Below, in pieces: positions 44,364 to 53,456 of a stretch of DNA of 55,322 bases. The first letter of the stretch is position 1; every line of letters starts with the position of its first letter. The position numbers were made by a program, and so were the translations under genes. This DNA is from Geoalkalibacter ferrihydriticus DSM 17813 (GTDB lineage Bacteria; Desulfobacterota; Desulfuromonadia; Desulfuromonadales; Geoalkalibacteraceae): contig NZ_JWJD01000001.1 in assembly GCF_000820505.1 (NCBI RefSeq), positions 1,222,629-1,277,950 on the forward strand. The letters are read 5' to 3'. The notes under the pieces are model-generated. The model ran no database searches. It was not told the DNA's origin and saw only the letters and a program-made list of their open reading frames with translations.

Positions 44364-45212
44364 ATGATCGAACTTGGTCGCATCAACGTACTGAAAATCC
44401 GCACTATCGACGAGAACGGCGCCTGGTTTGAGAGCGACCAAGTGCGCATTCTGCTGCCGGCGCGCGAAGTGCCCGCCGCCGCGACCCCGGGCGCTGAGCT
44501 GGCGGTGTTCGTCTATCTCAATTCCGAGGGTCTACCGGTCGCGACCCTGAAACATCCCAAAGCCCAGGTCGGCGAGTTTGCCCTGTTGCAGGTGAGTCAA
44601 GTCACCAAACACGGGGCCTTTCTCGACTGGGGTCTCGACAAGGAGCTGCTGGTCCCCTACAGCGAGCAGCCGGAACGCATGCGCGCGGGCCGCAAATATC
44701 TGGTCAAGGTATGTCTCGATGACCGCAGCCGGGTCGTTGCCACCGCGCGCGTCGATAAGTGCCTGGACGAAGCGCCCGCCGATCTGCAGATCGGGGACGA
44801 GGTGGATGCGCTGCTCTGGGATTTCACCGATCTTGGCGTCAAGGTCATCATCAACGATCTTTTCTCTGGATTGCTGTACCGCGATGAGATTCGCGGCGGT
44901 ATGAAACGCGGCCAGCGACTCAAAGCCTATGTGCGCAACATTCGCGACGACGGCAAGGTTGATGTCACTCTGCGCCGTGGCGGCGCGCAAGGCGCCCGGG
45001 AAGATCGGGATATTCTGCTCGAAGCGCTGACCCGGCAGGGGTTTTTACCCCTGCACGATCAGAGTTCGCCGCAGGATATCCGCCAGTCTCTGGGGATGAG
45101 CAAGAAAGCCTTCAAAAAAGCCGTGGGCGGACTCTACAAAGAGGGCTTGGTCGAGCTGGCTGCTGAAGGCGTGCGGCTGAAAGAACCGCCCCGCCGGGTG
45201 CCGGGAGCTTGA
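44364..45212 (+). CDS. cvfB: S1-type RNA-binding protein, CvfB/YitL family
   Basis: ATG 44364 follows CCGGAG. The 282-residue cytoplasmic protein has tandem S1-like OB domains (MIELGRINVLKIRTIDENGAWF; VGEFALLQVSQVTKHGAFLDWGLDKELLVPYSEQ; IGDEVDALLWDFTDLGVKVIINDLFSGLLY) and a C-terminal winged-helix part (DIRQSLGMSKKAFKKAVGGLYKEG). This is the full CvfB layout. CvfB affects gene expression and virulence in Staphylococcus; the role in this organism is unknown. A 79-aa gene follows four bases after the stop and is probably cotranscribed. Confidence 0.9.
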   Translation: MIELGRINVLKIRTIDENGAWFESDQVRILLPAREVPAAATPGAELAVFVYLNSEGLPVATLKHPKAQVGEFALLQVSQVTKHGAFLDWGLDKELLVPYSEQPERMRAGRKYLVKVCLDDRSRVVATARVDKCLDEAPADLQIGDEVDALLWDFTDLGVKVIINDLFSGLLYRDEIRGGMKRGQRLKAYVRNIRDDGKVDVTLRRGGAQGAREDRDILLEALTRQGFLPLHDQSSPQDIRQSLGMSKKAFKKAVGGLYKEGLVELAAEGVRLKEPPRRVPGA

Positions 45213-45216
45213 GCCG

Positions 45217-45456
45217 ATGTCTGAATGCTTTCGGGTACGGGTTGAATGTTATGCCGGCTACCGGGGCGAGGAAGCGCCGCGGCGTTTCACTCTGGGCGAA
45301 AAATCCACCGAGGTGGAAGAGGTTCTCGACCGCTGGCTTGCGCCCGATCATCGCTACTTCAAGGTACGCGATCCAGAGGGCGCAACGTACATTATGCGGC
45401 AGGATGTCGAATCCCAGAGCTGGGAACTGATTCTATACGACGATGGGAACGCCTGA
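45217..45456 (+). CDS. Small conserved-looking protein of unknown function (79 aa)
   Basis: ATG 45217 lies four bases after the cvfB stop, with GGGAG about nine bases upstream inside that gene's end. The sequence is acidic and beta-rich (FRVRVECYAGYRGEEAPRRF, KVRDPEGATYIMRQDVESQSWELILYD). The pattern suggests a small beta-barrel with a bound-ligand or RNA role, but I cannot name a family. The tight coupling to cvfB suggests a linked role. Confidence 0.65.
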   Translation: MSECFRVRVECYAGYRGEEAPRRFTLGEKSTEVEEVLDRWLAPDHRYFKVRDPEGATYIMRQDVESQSWELILYDDGNA

Positions 45457-45479
45457 CCCGCACCAGTGTCTGAATCCTC

Positions 45480-45608
45480 TCAGCCGCGGAATTTTTCGAA
45501 AACCCGGTCACGGTATTCGGGGGCGTGCTCCAGTTGCAGGGGGCGTTTCATCAGCAGCGACAGCTTGATCTGTTTGGCTTGCAGTTCGCGGCGCTTTTCT
45601 CTTGTCTG
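45480..45608 (-). pseudogene. Possible gene remnant (open frame without start)
   Basis: A 42-codon frame reads REKRRELQAKQIKLSLLMKR and ends EHAPEYRDRVFEKFRG before a stop. It looks like real protein (helical, charged) but has no start codon of its own except an internal ATG that would give 26 residues. A nearby ATG at 45612 is in a different frame. It may be the 3' end of a decayed gene or a frameshifted small gene. Confidence 0.3.
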
Positions 45609-45721
45609 TCATCCAGCCTTCGCGCTGAGTTCTGAATCTGTTGCTTTTTCTGTTGTGCCGTGAGGGACAAAAGGGGGCAGGCGTGATGTCGCAATGACGT
45701 GGCGCATTTTAGGGGGGCAAA

Positions 45722-46576
45722 GTGTTCAAAATCTTTTGGATGTTTGTGGTCTTGTGCGGCCTGCTGTCTGCGAGTTTCGCTTTGGCGGATGAGGACTTAG
45801 AGCCAGCGCAGGAAAAATATTTGCAATACGACGATCTGTTTTCCCTCTATCAGACGCACGCCGACAATTTCAGCGCCTACCAGCCCATTTACGGACTGAT
45901 CGGCACCAATCCGGAAAAAAGTTCTTTTCAGATCAGCTTCAAATATCGGCCCCTCAACCCACAAGGCTCCTGGGTGCAGGCCCGGCCTTGGCTACAGAGG
46001 GTTTTTCTTGCCTATACGCAAACCACTTTCTATGACCTGAAAGAGGCTTCGACGCCTTTTGAGGACACCAGTTACAAGCCGGAAATTTTTTTTATCACGG
46101 AAAATCTTGATTCCCGGCCCCAATCGATGCAGGGCTTTTTCATCAAGACCGGTCTTCAACATGAATCCAATGGCCGCGGCGGCGACATGTCGCGCAGCAC
46201 CAATTTTCTCTATGTCCGCCCCATGACCATTTTCTACAGCGAGGATTCCGGCCTGGGCCTCATGCTGGCTGCGCGGGCCTGGACCTACGTGAACAACTCC
46301 CGCGACCATAACCCTGACTTGCACCGCTATCGCGGATACTTCGAACTGGAAACCAAGCTCGGCAAAGACGATTTCATCGTGGTCGGCGCCAAGCTGCGCT
46401 GGGCAAGCCAGGGCGCTTCCGTACAGGTCGATGCCACCTATCCACTGCATCGCCTGGTGTCGGGCAACCTGGATCTGTTTTTTCATGTTCAGTATGTCAA
46501 TGCCCTGGCCGAAAATCTGCTGGATTACCAGTCGCGCACCGAGTCGCTGCGCCTGGGCCTGGCCCTGGTGCGTTGA
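45722..46576 (+). CDS. pldA: Outer-membrane phospholipase A (OMPLA)
   Basis: The start is GTG 45722, five bases after AGGGGGG. The 284-residue protein has a signal peptide (residues 1-22, ending FALA). The active-site region is visible: LQHESNGRGGDMSRSTNFLYVRP, where His and Ser of HES and the later Asn form the OMPLA catalytic triad. The rest is a 12-stranded barrel pattern with an aromatic/hydrophobic end. It hydrolyses phospholipids that reach the outer leaflet, usually as a Ca2+-dependent dimer. The length is normal. It stands alone; a strong terminator lies 235 bp downstream. Confidence 0.9.
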   Translation: MFKIFWMFVVLCGLLSASFALADEDLEPAQEKYLQYDDLFSLYQTHADNFSAYQPIYGLIGTNPEKSSFQISFKYRPLNPQGSWVQARPWLQRVFLAYTQTTFYDLKEASTPFEDTSYKPEIFFITENLDSRPQSMQGFFIKTGLQHESNGRGGDMSRSTNFLYVRPMTIFYSEDSGLGLMLAARAWTYVNNSRDHNPDLHRYRGYFELETKLGKDDFIVVGAKLRWASQGASVQVDATYPLHRLVSGNLDLFFHVQYVNALAENLLDYQSRTESLRLGLALVR

Positions 46577-46810
46577 GACCGGGGAGTGCTTATATGGACC
46601 AATGGTTTCAAACTTGATGGGCAAGTTGTTTTTCTTTCCTAAGAGCGTTCTCCCCCCTTTGCTTTGAAAGAATTCGTCGAATAGGTTCGGGCGCGGTTGA
46701 GAAATGTCAATGTGGAGACGTGATACCATCCGTCCTGCTATTGACTTGCGGCAGCGTTCTTGTCAGAATCAGACCACGACACAAAGTTGTGTTCTGACAT
46801 TAGGCAAAGA
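46577..46810. other. Intergenic stretch after pldA
   Basis: No gene or clear promoter is seen in these bases. With the terminator and leader that follow, the gap to the next gene is 350 bp. A TTGACT/TTGCGG-type AT/GC mix near 46740 could be a -35 for the downstream gene but lacks a convincing -10. Confidence 0.3.
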
Positions 46811-46850
46811 AGCCCGGAGAAAAGATAAGTCTTTTTCTCCGGGCTTTTTG
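46811..46850 (+). terminator. Rho-independent terminator
   Basis: A long stem (AGCCCGGAGAAA... / ...TTTCTCCGGGCT) with a short AT-rich loop is followed by TTTTTG. It lies between pldA and the 83-aa gene and reads correctly for plus-strand transcripts. Confidence 0.8.
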
Positions 46851-46926
46851 CGTCTTGAGCGGCCGGCGAATCGATTGCGCAGCCTCTCTCCTCAGGAACC
46901 CCAACCCAAAAGGAGCCAGAAAGAAG

Positions 46927-47178
46927 ATGATGAAAGCAACATGGGAAAAAGTGTTCGAGTATGCGTCCAGCCCGCTGCATGGCAGTTTGTCGCGAAAACT
47001 GCGCAAAGGAGTAAAAATCCAGATCAACGATGGGAAAACTTTTGAATCGGCCAGCCTGTTTCTCGGTGAAGAGTTTGTGCGCATCACCGAAACCGATGCC
47101 GAGAGTGCAATCAACAGCTATTATGACTGGAGCAAGATCGAATCGATTCGCACCTATAGCAGCAAAGAAACCGCCTGA
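46927..47178 (+). CDS. Small protein of unknown function (83 aa)
   Basis: ATG 46927 (MMKATWEKVFEYASSPLHGS) follows AAAGGAG by about 11 bases. The sequence is basic at the start and mixed later (SLSRKLRKGVKIQINDGKTF, SASLFLGEEFVRITE, NSYYDWSKIESIRTYS). It resembles small Sm-like/PH-like beta proteins, ending in a helix-strand motif, but no family is recognised. There is no signal peptide. It is followed 124 bp later by the ArsC-like gene. Confidence 0.6.
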   Translation: MMKATWEKVFEYASSPLHGSLSRKLRKGVKIQINDGKTFESASLFLGEEFVRITETDAESAINSYYDWSKIESIRTYSSKETA

Positions 47179-47302
47179 TTTGGGGCGACGAACCTGGAAC
47201 GGCTAAAGTATTGACCTCGGGCAGGAGGTGGAGGATTCCTTGCCTCCTGCCCTGCCGCCGCCATTTTCGCGCAGCGCGCGACAAAAACAAAGGACAGAGA
47301 CC

Positions 47303-47716
47303 ATGGCCAACGTGATTTTCTGGGAAAAGCCTGGGTGCAAGGGCAACGCCACGCAGAAGGAAATCCTCAGAGCTTCCGGTCATCAGCTTGAGTTGCGCAA
47401 CCTGCTGACCGAACCCTGGACAAAAGAAGAATTGCGCAACTTTTTCGGTGATCGCCCCGTGGCGGAGTGGTTCAATCCATCCAATCCGCAAATCAAATCG
47501 AGAGAAGTCGTCCCTGAGCAGATTCCCGCGGAAAAAGCCCTTGAGATGATGCTTGCCGAACCTCTGTTCATCGTCAGGCCACTCATGCAGGTTGGACATT
47601 CACGACTTGCTGGATTCGACGTCCAGAGCGTGCATAACTGGATTGGGTTGGAAGCTGCGGCGATCGGTCCGCGCGATCCGAAAAACTGTCCCTGCGTCAG
47701 TCAGGGCGGTGACTGA
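47303..47716 (+). CDS. ArsC/Spx-like nitrogenase-associated protein
   Basis: The 137-residue protein starts MANVIFWEKPGCKGNATQKE, a thioredoxin-fold ArsC-type start with a single Cys in PGC. It continues LRNLLTEPWTKEELRNFFGDRPVAEWFNPS and FIVRPLMQVG, matching the nitrogenase-associated branch of ArsC-like proteins that I know from nif regions of diazotrophs. The true role is not established. It suggests that the organism can fix nitrogen, although no nif gene lies in this window. A C-terminal CPC motif (PKNCPCVSQGGD) may bind metal or form a redox pair. AAGGA precedes the ATG. Confidence 0.8.
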   Translation: MANVIFWEKPGCKGNATQKEILRASGHQLELRNLLTEPWTKEELRNFFGDRPVAEWFNPSNPQIKSREVVPEQIPAEKALEMMLAEPLFIVRPLMQVGHSRLAGFDVQSVHNWIGLEAAAIGPRDPKNCPCVSQGGD

Positions 47717-47981
47717 GGTTTTTACCCACCACACTGATGTGATCCCCGAGCCCTCGAACTGGATGCTTTTCAGCGGCGGATGACAGACTTGAGTGAATGG
47801 AGGCTGCGGCGCCATTCATAAGACCGGGCGGCGGCTTTGAATTCAAGTTTTTGATTCGAAGGGACAATTGACTGGCGGAAAAATACGGCTAAAATTTTCA
47901 TTAAAGAGAAGCCGGGACTCAGGTAGTCGACGATTGCCGCTTTCTGCTTGGGTGTTTGGCAAAAAAGAAAGGAGTTCGGCC
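47717..47981. other. Intergenic region before the lipoprotein gene
   Basis: The 265 bp hold no recognisable gene. An AT-rich segment (about 47830-47905) likely contains the promoter of the lipoprotein gene, but no clean -35/-10 pair can be fixed. Confidence 0.3.
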
Positions 47982-48590
47982 ATGACTAGCCGTTTTATGA
48001 TGCTGATTTGCCTCCTTGTACTTTTGGCCGGGTGCCCGCCGCGTCCGGACCCGGCGCCCTCTGGTGCCGGCAGTGTGGCGGTTCCCGGAGCGCCCACCAC
48101 CCTTGAGGACCAAATCGTCGACGGACCCCTGCCTGGGTGCGTGGATGCTTTTGAAATGGTCGGACAGACCCTGACCCTGCCCATGACGCTGACTCTTGAT
48201 GCGGGCGGAGTGATTGACAGGGTGGGGGTTGTGGCGGTGGGTGGAACCTATGTCTTTTCGACAAGGCCGGTCAATCCCCTCAACTGCGCCTCCCTGTCCG
48301 AAGTGCCGTCGGTCGGTCCGATCACAGTCAACTTCGGTTTTAATTACCTCGGCGATTTCAGTCGCGTCAATCCCCTCTGCATCAACGGCTCCTCCATTGA
48401 TTTCACGGCCTTTTCCGTAACGGGATCGCCCTTGGACATTTTGGTGGAAAATGCAGCCCGTGAACAGATCTGGAGGGAAACCGACCGGGAGGTGGCCGAG
48501 CGTTTCCACGGCATGTTGAATGGAACACCTTTCCCGGCGACGGCGAGTGTTCGTTGTGTCAACTGGATCGATTTGGCAACTTTGCCCTGA
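47982..48590 (+). CDS. Lipoprotein of unknown function (202 aa)
   Basis: ATG 47982 follows AAAGGAG at good spacing. The lipobox is LLAGC with Cys at 18, then a Pro-rich linker (PPRPDPAPSGAG). The mature part is beta-rich (LTLPMTLTLDAGGVIDRVGVV, GPITVNFGFNYLGDFSRVNP) with three spaced Cys after the lipidated one. The end looks intact (WIDLATLP). No family is recognised. It probably sits in the outer membrane facing the periplasm. Directly after it begins a repeat and a degraded region. Confidence 0.7.
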   Translation: MTSRFMMLICLLVLLAGCPPRPDPAPSGAGSVAVPGAPTTLEDQIVDGPLPGCVDAFEMVGQTLTLPMTLTLDAGGVIDRVGVVAVGGTYVFSTRPVNPLNCASLSEVPSVGPITVNFGFNYLGDFSRVNPLCINGSSIDFTAFSVTGSPLDILVENAAREQIWRETDREVAERFHGMLNGTPFPATASVRCVNWIDLATLP

Positions 48591-48595
48591 TCGCA

Positions 48596-48639
48596 GGAGA
48601 TGGGACAGGGACGCTGGGGAGATGGGACAGGGACGCTGG
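48596..48639. repeat. Perfect 22-bp tandem duplication
   Basis: Two identical copies (48596-48617 and 48618-48639) of a unit containing GATGGGACAGGGACGCTGG lie just after the lipoprotein stop and mark the start of a degenerate region. Words like this are common beside REP-type transposase elements, but no transposase is present here. Confidence 0.6.
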
Positions 48640-49318
48640 TAACTTTTGTAACTTGAAGCTGAAGGCTGTTTATTCTTTCTTCCTGGTGGCTTGGAACGAT
48701 TATACAACTGCCATCACGGAAGAATTCGAGACGCAAGCGGACCCCTTTGGCCAAGAGCTTGGCCTCAAGGGTGCGGTTGTTCGAGCCTTCCGAAGCGCAC
48801 GCGGAGACACGTTTAAGCAGATCGAGGTGAAGGAATGGCCAGGGTGTGTGCGAGAGCGCATGGGCCGTGAACAAGATCCGTTCATGCTCGGCATCCGTGA
48901 GAATTTCGCAGATTTCAGCCCGCTAAGCAGTACGTGGGCCATCGTGTGGTTCTCTGACTTTCGCGAGAAGCCAGACTGTATCTACCGCGTTTTCGGGGCG
49001 CTTGCGCAGATGGTCCGCCGGCAGGAAGACGTACTCCAGTACCCGCAGTCCCTCAGTGTTCCCGGAAAACGCGCGGATGCCATTGAGATCAAGCCTGGTG
49101 CGTTTGGTGTATCTATCAATGTGAAGGCATTGCTGCAGGATCTCAAAAGGTGTCCTGGGGTGGATATTGCGGATACTTCACCGACCCGGATGGTTATCTC
49201 TGGGAGGTGGCACATAATCCTCTCTTTTGGGTCGGACCGAAGGATGAGAATGCATTATAGCGCCATGGAGAGGACACAGGTGCCAGGTCTACACCCTGCA
49301 AGCGAGCGAATTCATTGA
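48640..49318 (+). pseudogene. Mosaic of gene remnants including a VOC (glyoxalase) C-terminal fragment
   Basis: One long open frame (ending 49318) reads like a real protein in its middle (MGREQDPFMLGIRENFADFS, then TWAIVWFSDFREKPDCIYRV) but has no convincing start and a poor end. In another frame, 49144-49260 encodes QKVSWGGYCGYFTDPDGYLW and then EVAHNP, unmistakably the end of a VOC/glyoxalase-family protein, with its own TAG. The two frames meet near 49140-49150, which marks a junction or frameshift. Just beyond, GACACAGGTGCCAGGTCTACACC (about 49272) is another repeat-like word. The region is best read as decayed or transferred DNA. Confidence 0.5.
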
Positions 49319-49469
49319 CTTGGAGGAATCCAAGGAAAATGCTGCTCAGGTTTAATGCACACCGGGAGTGGCGACCCGGACATTTGGCATCTATACTTAA
49401 AGGCAGCCCGAGCCCTTTTGCTTTTCGCATGGTCCGTTTGAAATAAACACTTACCACACAGGGATAACT

Positions 49470-52199
49470 ATGTCCGATTCTCTCCAGACTCCACCCAAAA
49501 CGTCCTGGCACGGTCTGAGCGAAGAAGAAACCCTCAAAAATCTCGACAGTCGCAGCGAGGGGCTGAGTGAAGCCCAGGCCGCCGAACGCCTTGCGCGATT
49601 CGGCCCCAACCGGCTGCCGCCGCCCAAACGGGCCAGCGCCCTGCGCCGCTTTTTTGAACATTTTAGAAACGTTCTCATTTATGTGCTGCTTGCCGCGGCG
49701 GTCGTCACCGCCTTGCTGGGCCATTGGATTGATTTCGCGGTTATTCTGGCTGTGGTGGTGGTTAACGCGCTCATCGGTTTTGTGCAGGAGGGAAAGGCGG
49801 AAAAAGCCCTGGAATCCATCAGCAAGATGCTCTCTGTGGATGCCATGGTGTGGCGCGACGGATCTCGCCGCCAGATTCCCGCCGAAGAGTTGGTGCCCGG
49901 CGATGTGGTGTTTCTGCAGTCAGGTGACAAGGTGCCCGCCGATCTGCGTCTGCTGAGCATCAAGGATCTGCATGTGGATGAAGCGATGCTCACGGGCGAA
50001 TCTCTGCCGGTGGGCAAAGCCACCGCGCAGATAGCGGAAACGGCAACGGTCGGCGACCGGTTCAACATGGCTTTCTCGGGAACCATGATTACTGCCGGGC
50101 AGGGCACCGGCGTCGTGGTCGCAACCGGTCAGGCGACCGAACTGGGACGCATCAGCGAAATGCTCACTGATGTGCAAACCCTGACCACTCCGCTGCTGCG
50201 CAAGATCGGTGAATTCGCCAAAATCCTTTCCATCGGCATCATCCTGCTGGCCGCTGGAACTTTCGCCTTCGGGTTTTTGGCGAGGGATTACAGCCTCAGC
50301 GAGATGTTTCTGGCCGCTGTCGGCTTGGTGGTGGCGGCCATCCCTGAAGGCCTGCCCGCCATCATCACCATCACCCTGGCCATCGGGGTGCAGCGCATGG
50401 CGCAGCGCAAATCCATCATCCGGCGTCTGCCCGCGGTGGAAACCCTGGGCGCGGTAACGGTCATCTGTTCGGATAAAACCGGCACATTGACCCGCAGCGA
50501 GATGACAACCCAGGCGGTGGTGACTGCTACCAATCAGTTTGAAATCAGCGGGGTTGGTTATGATCCCCACGGTGTTTTGAGTCTCGGCGGTGAAGAGGTC
50601 AACCTCAACGAGCATCCGTCCCTGGAAGAAATCGGACGCGCGGCTCTGTTGTGCAATGATTCTGCCGTGATCCAAAAAGATGCGCAGTGGCTGGTCGAGG
50701 GGGACCCTACCGAAGGAGCGCTGGTGGTCATGGCGCGCAAGATGGGACTGGATCCCGCACTGGAGAACAAACGCTGGCCGCGCGACGATGTTATTCCCTT
50801 CGAATCTCAGCACCGTTTCATGGCGACACTGCACCACGATCACGCCGGGCACGGTTTTATTTATCTCAAGGGTGCTCCGGAGCGCGTCTTGCAAATGTGC
50901 ACGCGCCAGCGAAGTAAAGGCGAGGATATGCCCCTCAACCGGGCTTACTGGTTGGAGCAAATGGAAGCCCTGGCTGCGCGCGGTATGCGGGTTCTTGCCG
51001 TGGCGTCGCGTCCCTTTTCCGATGAAGTGCGGCAATTAAAGGTCGACGAGGTGTCCACCGGCATGAGCCTGCTCGGGCTGCTGGGCATCATCGACCCGCC
51101 TCGCCCGGAGGCCATAGAGGCGGTCCGTCAATGCCGCAATGCCGGTATCCGTGTCAAAATGATTACCGGCGATCACATCATCACCGCTGCCGCCATCGCA
51201 CAACAGATGGGAATCGGCGACGGCAAGCGCGCGATCGCCGGGGCGGAGCTGGAGGGGATGGATGCCGAAGCGCTGCGCGCGGTGGTGCGCGACGTCGATG
51301 TTTTCGCCCGCGCTGCCCCCGAACACAAGCTGCGCCTGGTCGAGGCACTGCAGGCCAACGGCGAAGTGACCGCCATGACGGGTGACGGGGTCAACGACGC
51401 CCCGGCTCTCAAGCGCTCCAACGTCGGGGTGGCCATGGGCATCAAGGGGACCGAAGTGTCAAAGGAGGCCGCCGAAATGGTGTTGCTGGACGACAATTTT
51501 GCCTCCATTGCCCATGCCGTGGAAGAGGGTCGTACGGTCTACGACAACATCAAAAAGGCTATTCTTTTCATTCTGCCTACCAACGGTGCCGAGGCGCTGA
51601 TTATTCTTGTCGCCATCGCGCTGGGGCGCACCCTGCCCATCACGCCGGTGCAGATTCTGTGGATCAACATGATCACCGCCGTCACCCTGGCTTTGGCGCT
51701 GGCCTTCGAGCCGGCGGAGAGCAACGTCATGAGCCGCCCGCCGCGCCCCCCCCAGGAACCCATTCTTGGAGGTTTCCTACTGTGGCGAATCAGCTATGTG
51801 TCGCTCATTCTGGTGATCGGAACCTTTGGTTTATTTCTCTGGGAGCGGGCTCAGGGCATGGACATCGAACGCGCTCGCACCGTTGCGGTCAACACCCTGG
51901 TGTTTTTCGAGGTCTTTTACCTCATCAACAGCCGCTACCTGCATGATTCGGTGGTGAATCGCGAGGGTCTTTTCGGCAATCGCTACGTTCTCTGGGCGAT
52001 CGGCGTCGTCATTGTCTTCCAGCTTCTCTTCACCTACGCCGGTCCTATGCAGGTACTTTTCGGCACAGCGGCCATTGACCTGTTTACCTGGGGGCTGATC
52101 ATTCTCGTGGCTTTTTCGGTGTTTGTCCTGGTAGAGCTTGAAAAAGCGCTGTACCGCGCCTTTTCAAAAAAATCTACCAAGTCGACAGATGCTGCGTAG
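49470..52199 (+). CDS. P-type cation ATPase, P2A-like (CtpF/PacL type)
   Basis: The 909-residue inner-membrane pump has all P-type marks: TGES at 175-178, PEGL at 292-295, phosphorylated Asp335 in CSDKTGTLT, KGAPERV near 467-473 and MTGDGVNDAPALK near 635. Ten membrane helices are expected. Helix 4 keeps Glu of PEGLPA and helix 5 keeps Asn and Glu (LPTNGAEALII). In helix 6 the calcium Asp of SERCA (NLVTDG) is Ala (NMITAVTLALALAFEP), as I recall for mycobacterial CtpF. The ion is therefore uncertain: Ca2+, Na+ or another cation. It appears monocistronic, 152 bp after the degraded region. Confidence 0.92.
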   Translation: MSDSLQTPPKTSWHGLSEEETLKNLDSRSEGLSEAQAAERLARFGPNRLPPPKRASALRRFFEHFRNVLIYVLLAAAVVTALLGHWIDFAVILAVVVVNALIGFVQEGKAEKALESISKMLSVDAMVWRDGSRRQIPAEELVPGDVVFLQSGDKVPADLRLLSIKDLHVDEAMLTGESLPVGKATAQIAETATVGDRFNMAFSGTMITAGQGTGVVVATGQATELGRISEMLTDVQTLTTPLLRKIGEFAKILSIGIILLAAGTFAFGFLARDYSLSEMFLAAVGLVVAAIPEGLPAIITITLAIGVQRMAQRKSIIRRLPAVETLGAVTVICSDKTGTLTRSEMTTQAVVTATNQFEISGVGYDPHGVLSLGGEEVNLNEHPSLEEIGRAALLCNDSAVIQKDAQWLVEGDPTEGALVVMARKMGLDPALENKRWPRDDVIPFESQHRFMATLHHDHAGHGFIYLKGAPERVLQMCTRQRSKGEDMPLNRAYWLEQMEALAARGMRVLAVASRPFSDEVRQLKVDEVSTGMSLLGLLGIIDPPRPEAIEAVRQCRNAGIRVKMITGDHIITAAAIAQQMGIGDGKRAIAGAELEGMDAEALRAVVRDVDVFARAAPEHKLRLVEALQANGEVTAMTGDGVNDAPALKRSNVGVAMGIKGTEVSKEAAEMVLLDDNFASIAHAVEEGRTVYDNIKKAILFILPTNGAEALIILVAIALGRTLPITPVQILWINMITAVTLALALAFEPAESNVMSRPPRPPQEPILGGFLLWRISYVSLILVIGTFGLFLWERAQGMDIERARTVAVNTLVFFEVFYLINSRYLHDSVVNREGLFGNRYVLWAIGVVIVFQLLFTYAGPMQVLFGTAAIDLFTWGLIILVAFSVFVLVELEKALYRAFSKKSTKSTDAA

Positions 52200-52270
52200 G
52201 ATTTAGATCTGACCATCTATAACGATTCACGCTGGTTCGAGCGGGGTTGCGGCATCGCCTAAATCCGCCC

Positions 52271-53269
52271 TCATTTTTTGATGCCCACCAGAATCCCTGA
52301 GTCGGTGGGGCCTCGGTATGCGGTTCGTTGGATGTCCTCGATTCCTGCGTTCTCCATCATTTGCCGGATTTCACTTTCTGTGTACGATTGACCGGCATCG
52401 GTCGCCACCAGCATATTCAAGGAGAACAAAGCTGGAAACAGAGGGGCCGTTTTTGAATCGTCGAGGATGAATTCGTGGATAATCATTTTTCCTCCCGATT
52501 CAAGCGCCTCTGCGGTTTTGCGGATGATTTTCCGGCAATCCTCAGGGCCTTCTCCGTGCAGGATGTGGGACAGCCAGGCGACATCGTAGGGCCCGCCGAA
52601 AGCATCCTTGTGAAAATCTCCAGACACGAAGTTGATGCGTTCGGCCAGGTTGAATCCGGCAACGGTTTTTTCTGCGAAGGGCCGGGTGGTGGCGAGATCA
52701 AATATCGTCGCCTTGAGTTGCGGATTGTGTTTGCAGAAATGGATGGCCCAGGTTCCGGGGCCGCCCCCCAAATCCAGGAGTCGGGTTTTTCCCGCCAGAT
52801 CTAAGGTCGGAACCAGCTCGGGCGCCATTCCCATGGCCAAGTTGAACATGCCCATGAGAAAGCTCTCCCGCCGAATATCTTCGTCATGTGCAAGCAGGGG
52901 CGAGATCGGTTTTCCCGTAACCACGGCCTCATCGAGTCGCGCCCAGGATTCCACCAGATGGTGGTGATGCATGATCATGTACCCCACATAGCGTGGCGAG
53001 TCCTTGCACAGGAACGTTCGTGCGTCCCTTGTGTTCCGGTATGTGTCTGCTTCTTTTTGCAAAAGACCCATGGCGCAAAGGGCGTCGAGAAGCATGGCCG
53101 TCGCTCTGCTGTCTGCGTTGCCGCGACGAGCGACTTCCTGTGCGGCAAGTGCCTGGTCGGCGATGATTGAAAAGAGTTCCAGTTTCACGGCAGCGTGCAG
53201 GGTGCAAGTTTCCCAGTAGGCTCCTGAAAGGTTAAGCAGCTTGCCGGGTTGGTGTCCGTTGTTTTCCAT
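52271..53269 (-). CDS. SAM-dependent O-methyltransferase (family 2, acetylserotonin/CrtF-like)
   Basis: ATG 53269 follows AGGAGCG. The 332-residue protein has an N-terminal winged-helix dimerisation part (AYWETCTLHAAVKLELFSIIADQ, ATAMLLDALCAMGLLQK). A Rossmann domain with the SAM motif TRLLDLGGGPGTWAI (about 165), DLATTRPFA and ISGDFHKD-like VSGDFHKDAFGG follows. The catalytic-type His and Glu regions are WLSHILHGEGPEDC and IIHEFILDD. It methylates a small hydroxylated compound; relatives make quinones, antibiotics or carotenoid/bacteriochlorophyll derivatives. The substrate is not inferable. It stands alone on this strand, after a 187-bp gap to the ABC genes. Confidence 0.88.
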   Translation of the reverse strand: MENNGHQPGKLLNLSGAYWETCTLHAAVKLELFSIIADQALAAQEVARRGNADSRATAMLLDALCAMGLLQKEADTYRNTRDARTFLCKDSPRYVGYMIMHHHHLVESWARLDEAVVTGKPISPLLAHDEDIRRESFLMGMFNLAMGMAPELVPTLDLAGKTRLLDLGGGPGTWAIHFCKHNPQLKATIFDLATTRPFAEKTVAGFNLAERINFVSGDFHKDAFGGPYDVAWLSHILHGEGPEDCRKIIRKTAEALESGGKMIIHEFILDDSKTAPLFPALFSLNMLVATDAGQSYTESEIRQMMENAGIEDIQRTAYRGPTDSGILVGIKK

Positions 53270-53456
53270 GATCAGCGCTCCTTAAATATCAACGACAGTG
53301 GTTTTTCTATCCCGCCAACCCTCTCGTTACGCCAATGCCCATAAAATAACATTCGATGTACAAGACACTAACGTCAACGGATATGCGGGGCAAGAACAAA
53401 GGCGCAGAGCGCGCATTCTGAGAAATGCCGGTGCAAGCCTGAGGCGTAGCGCTCTC

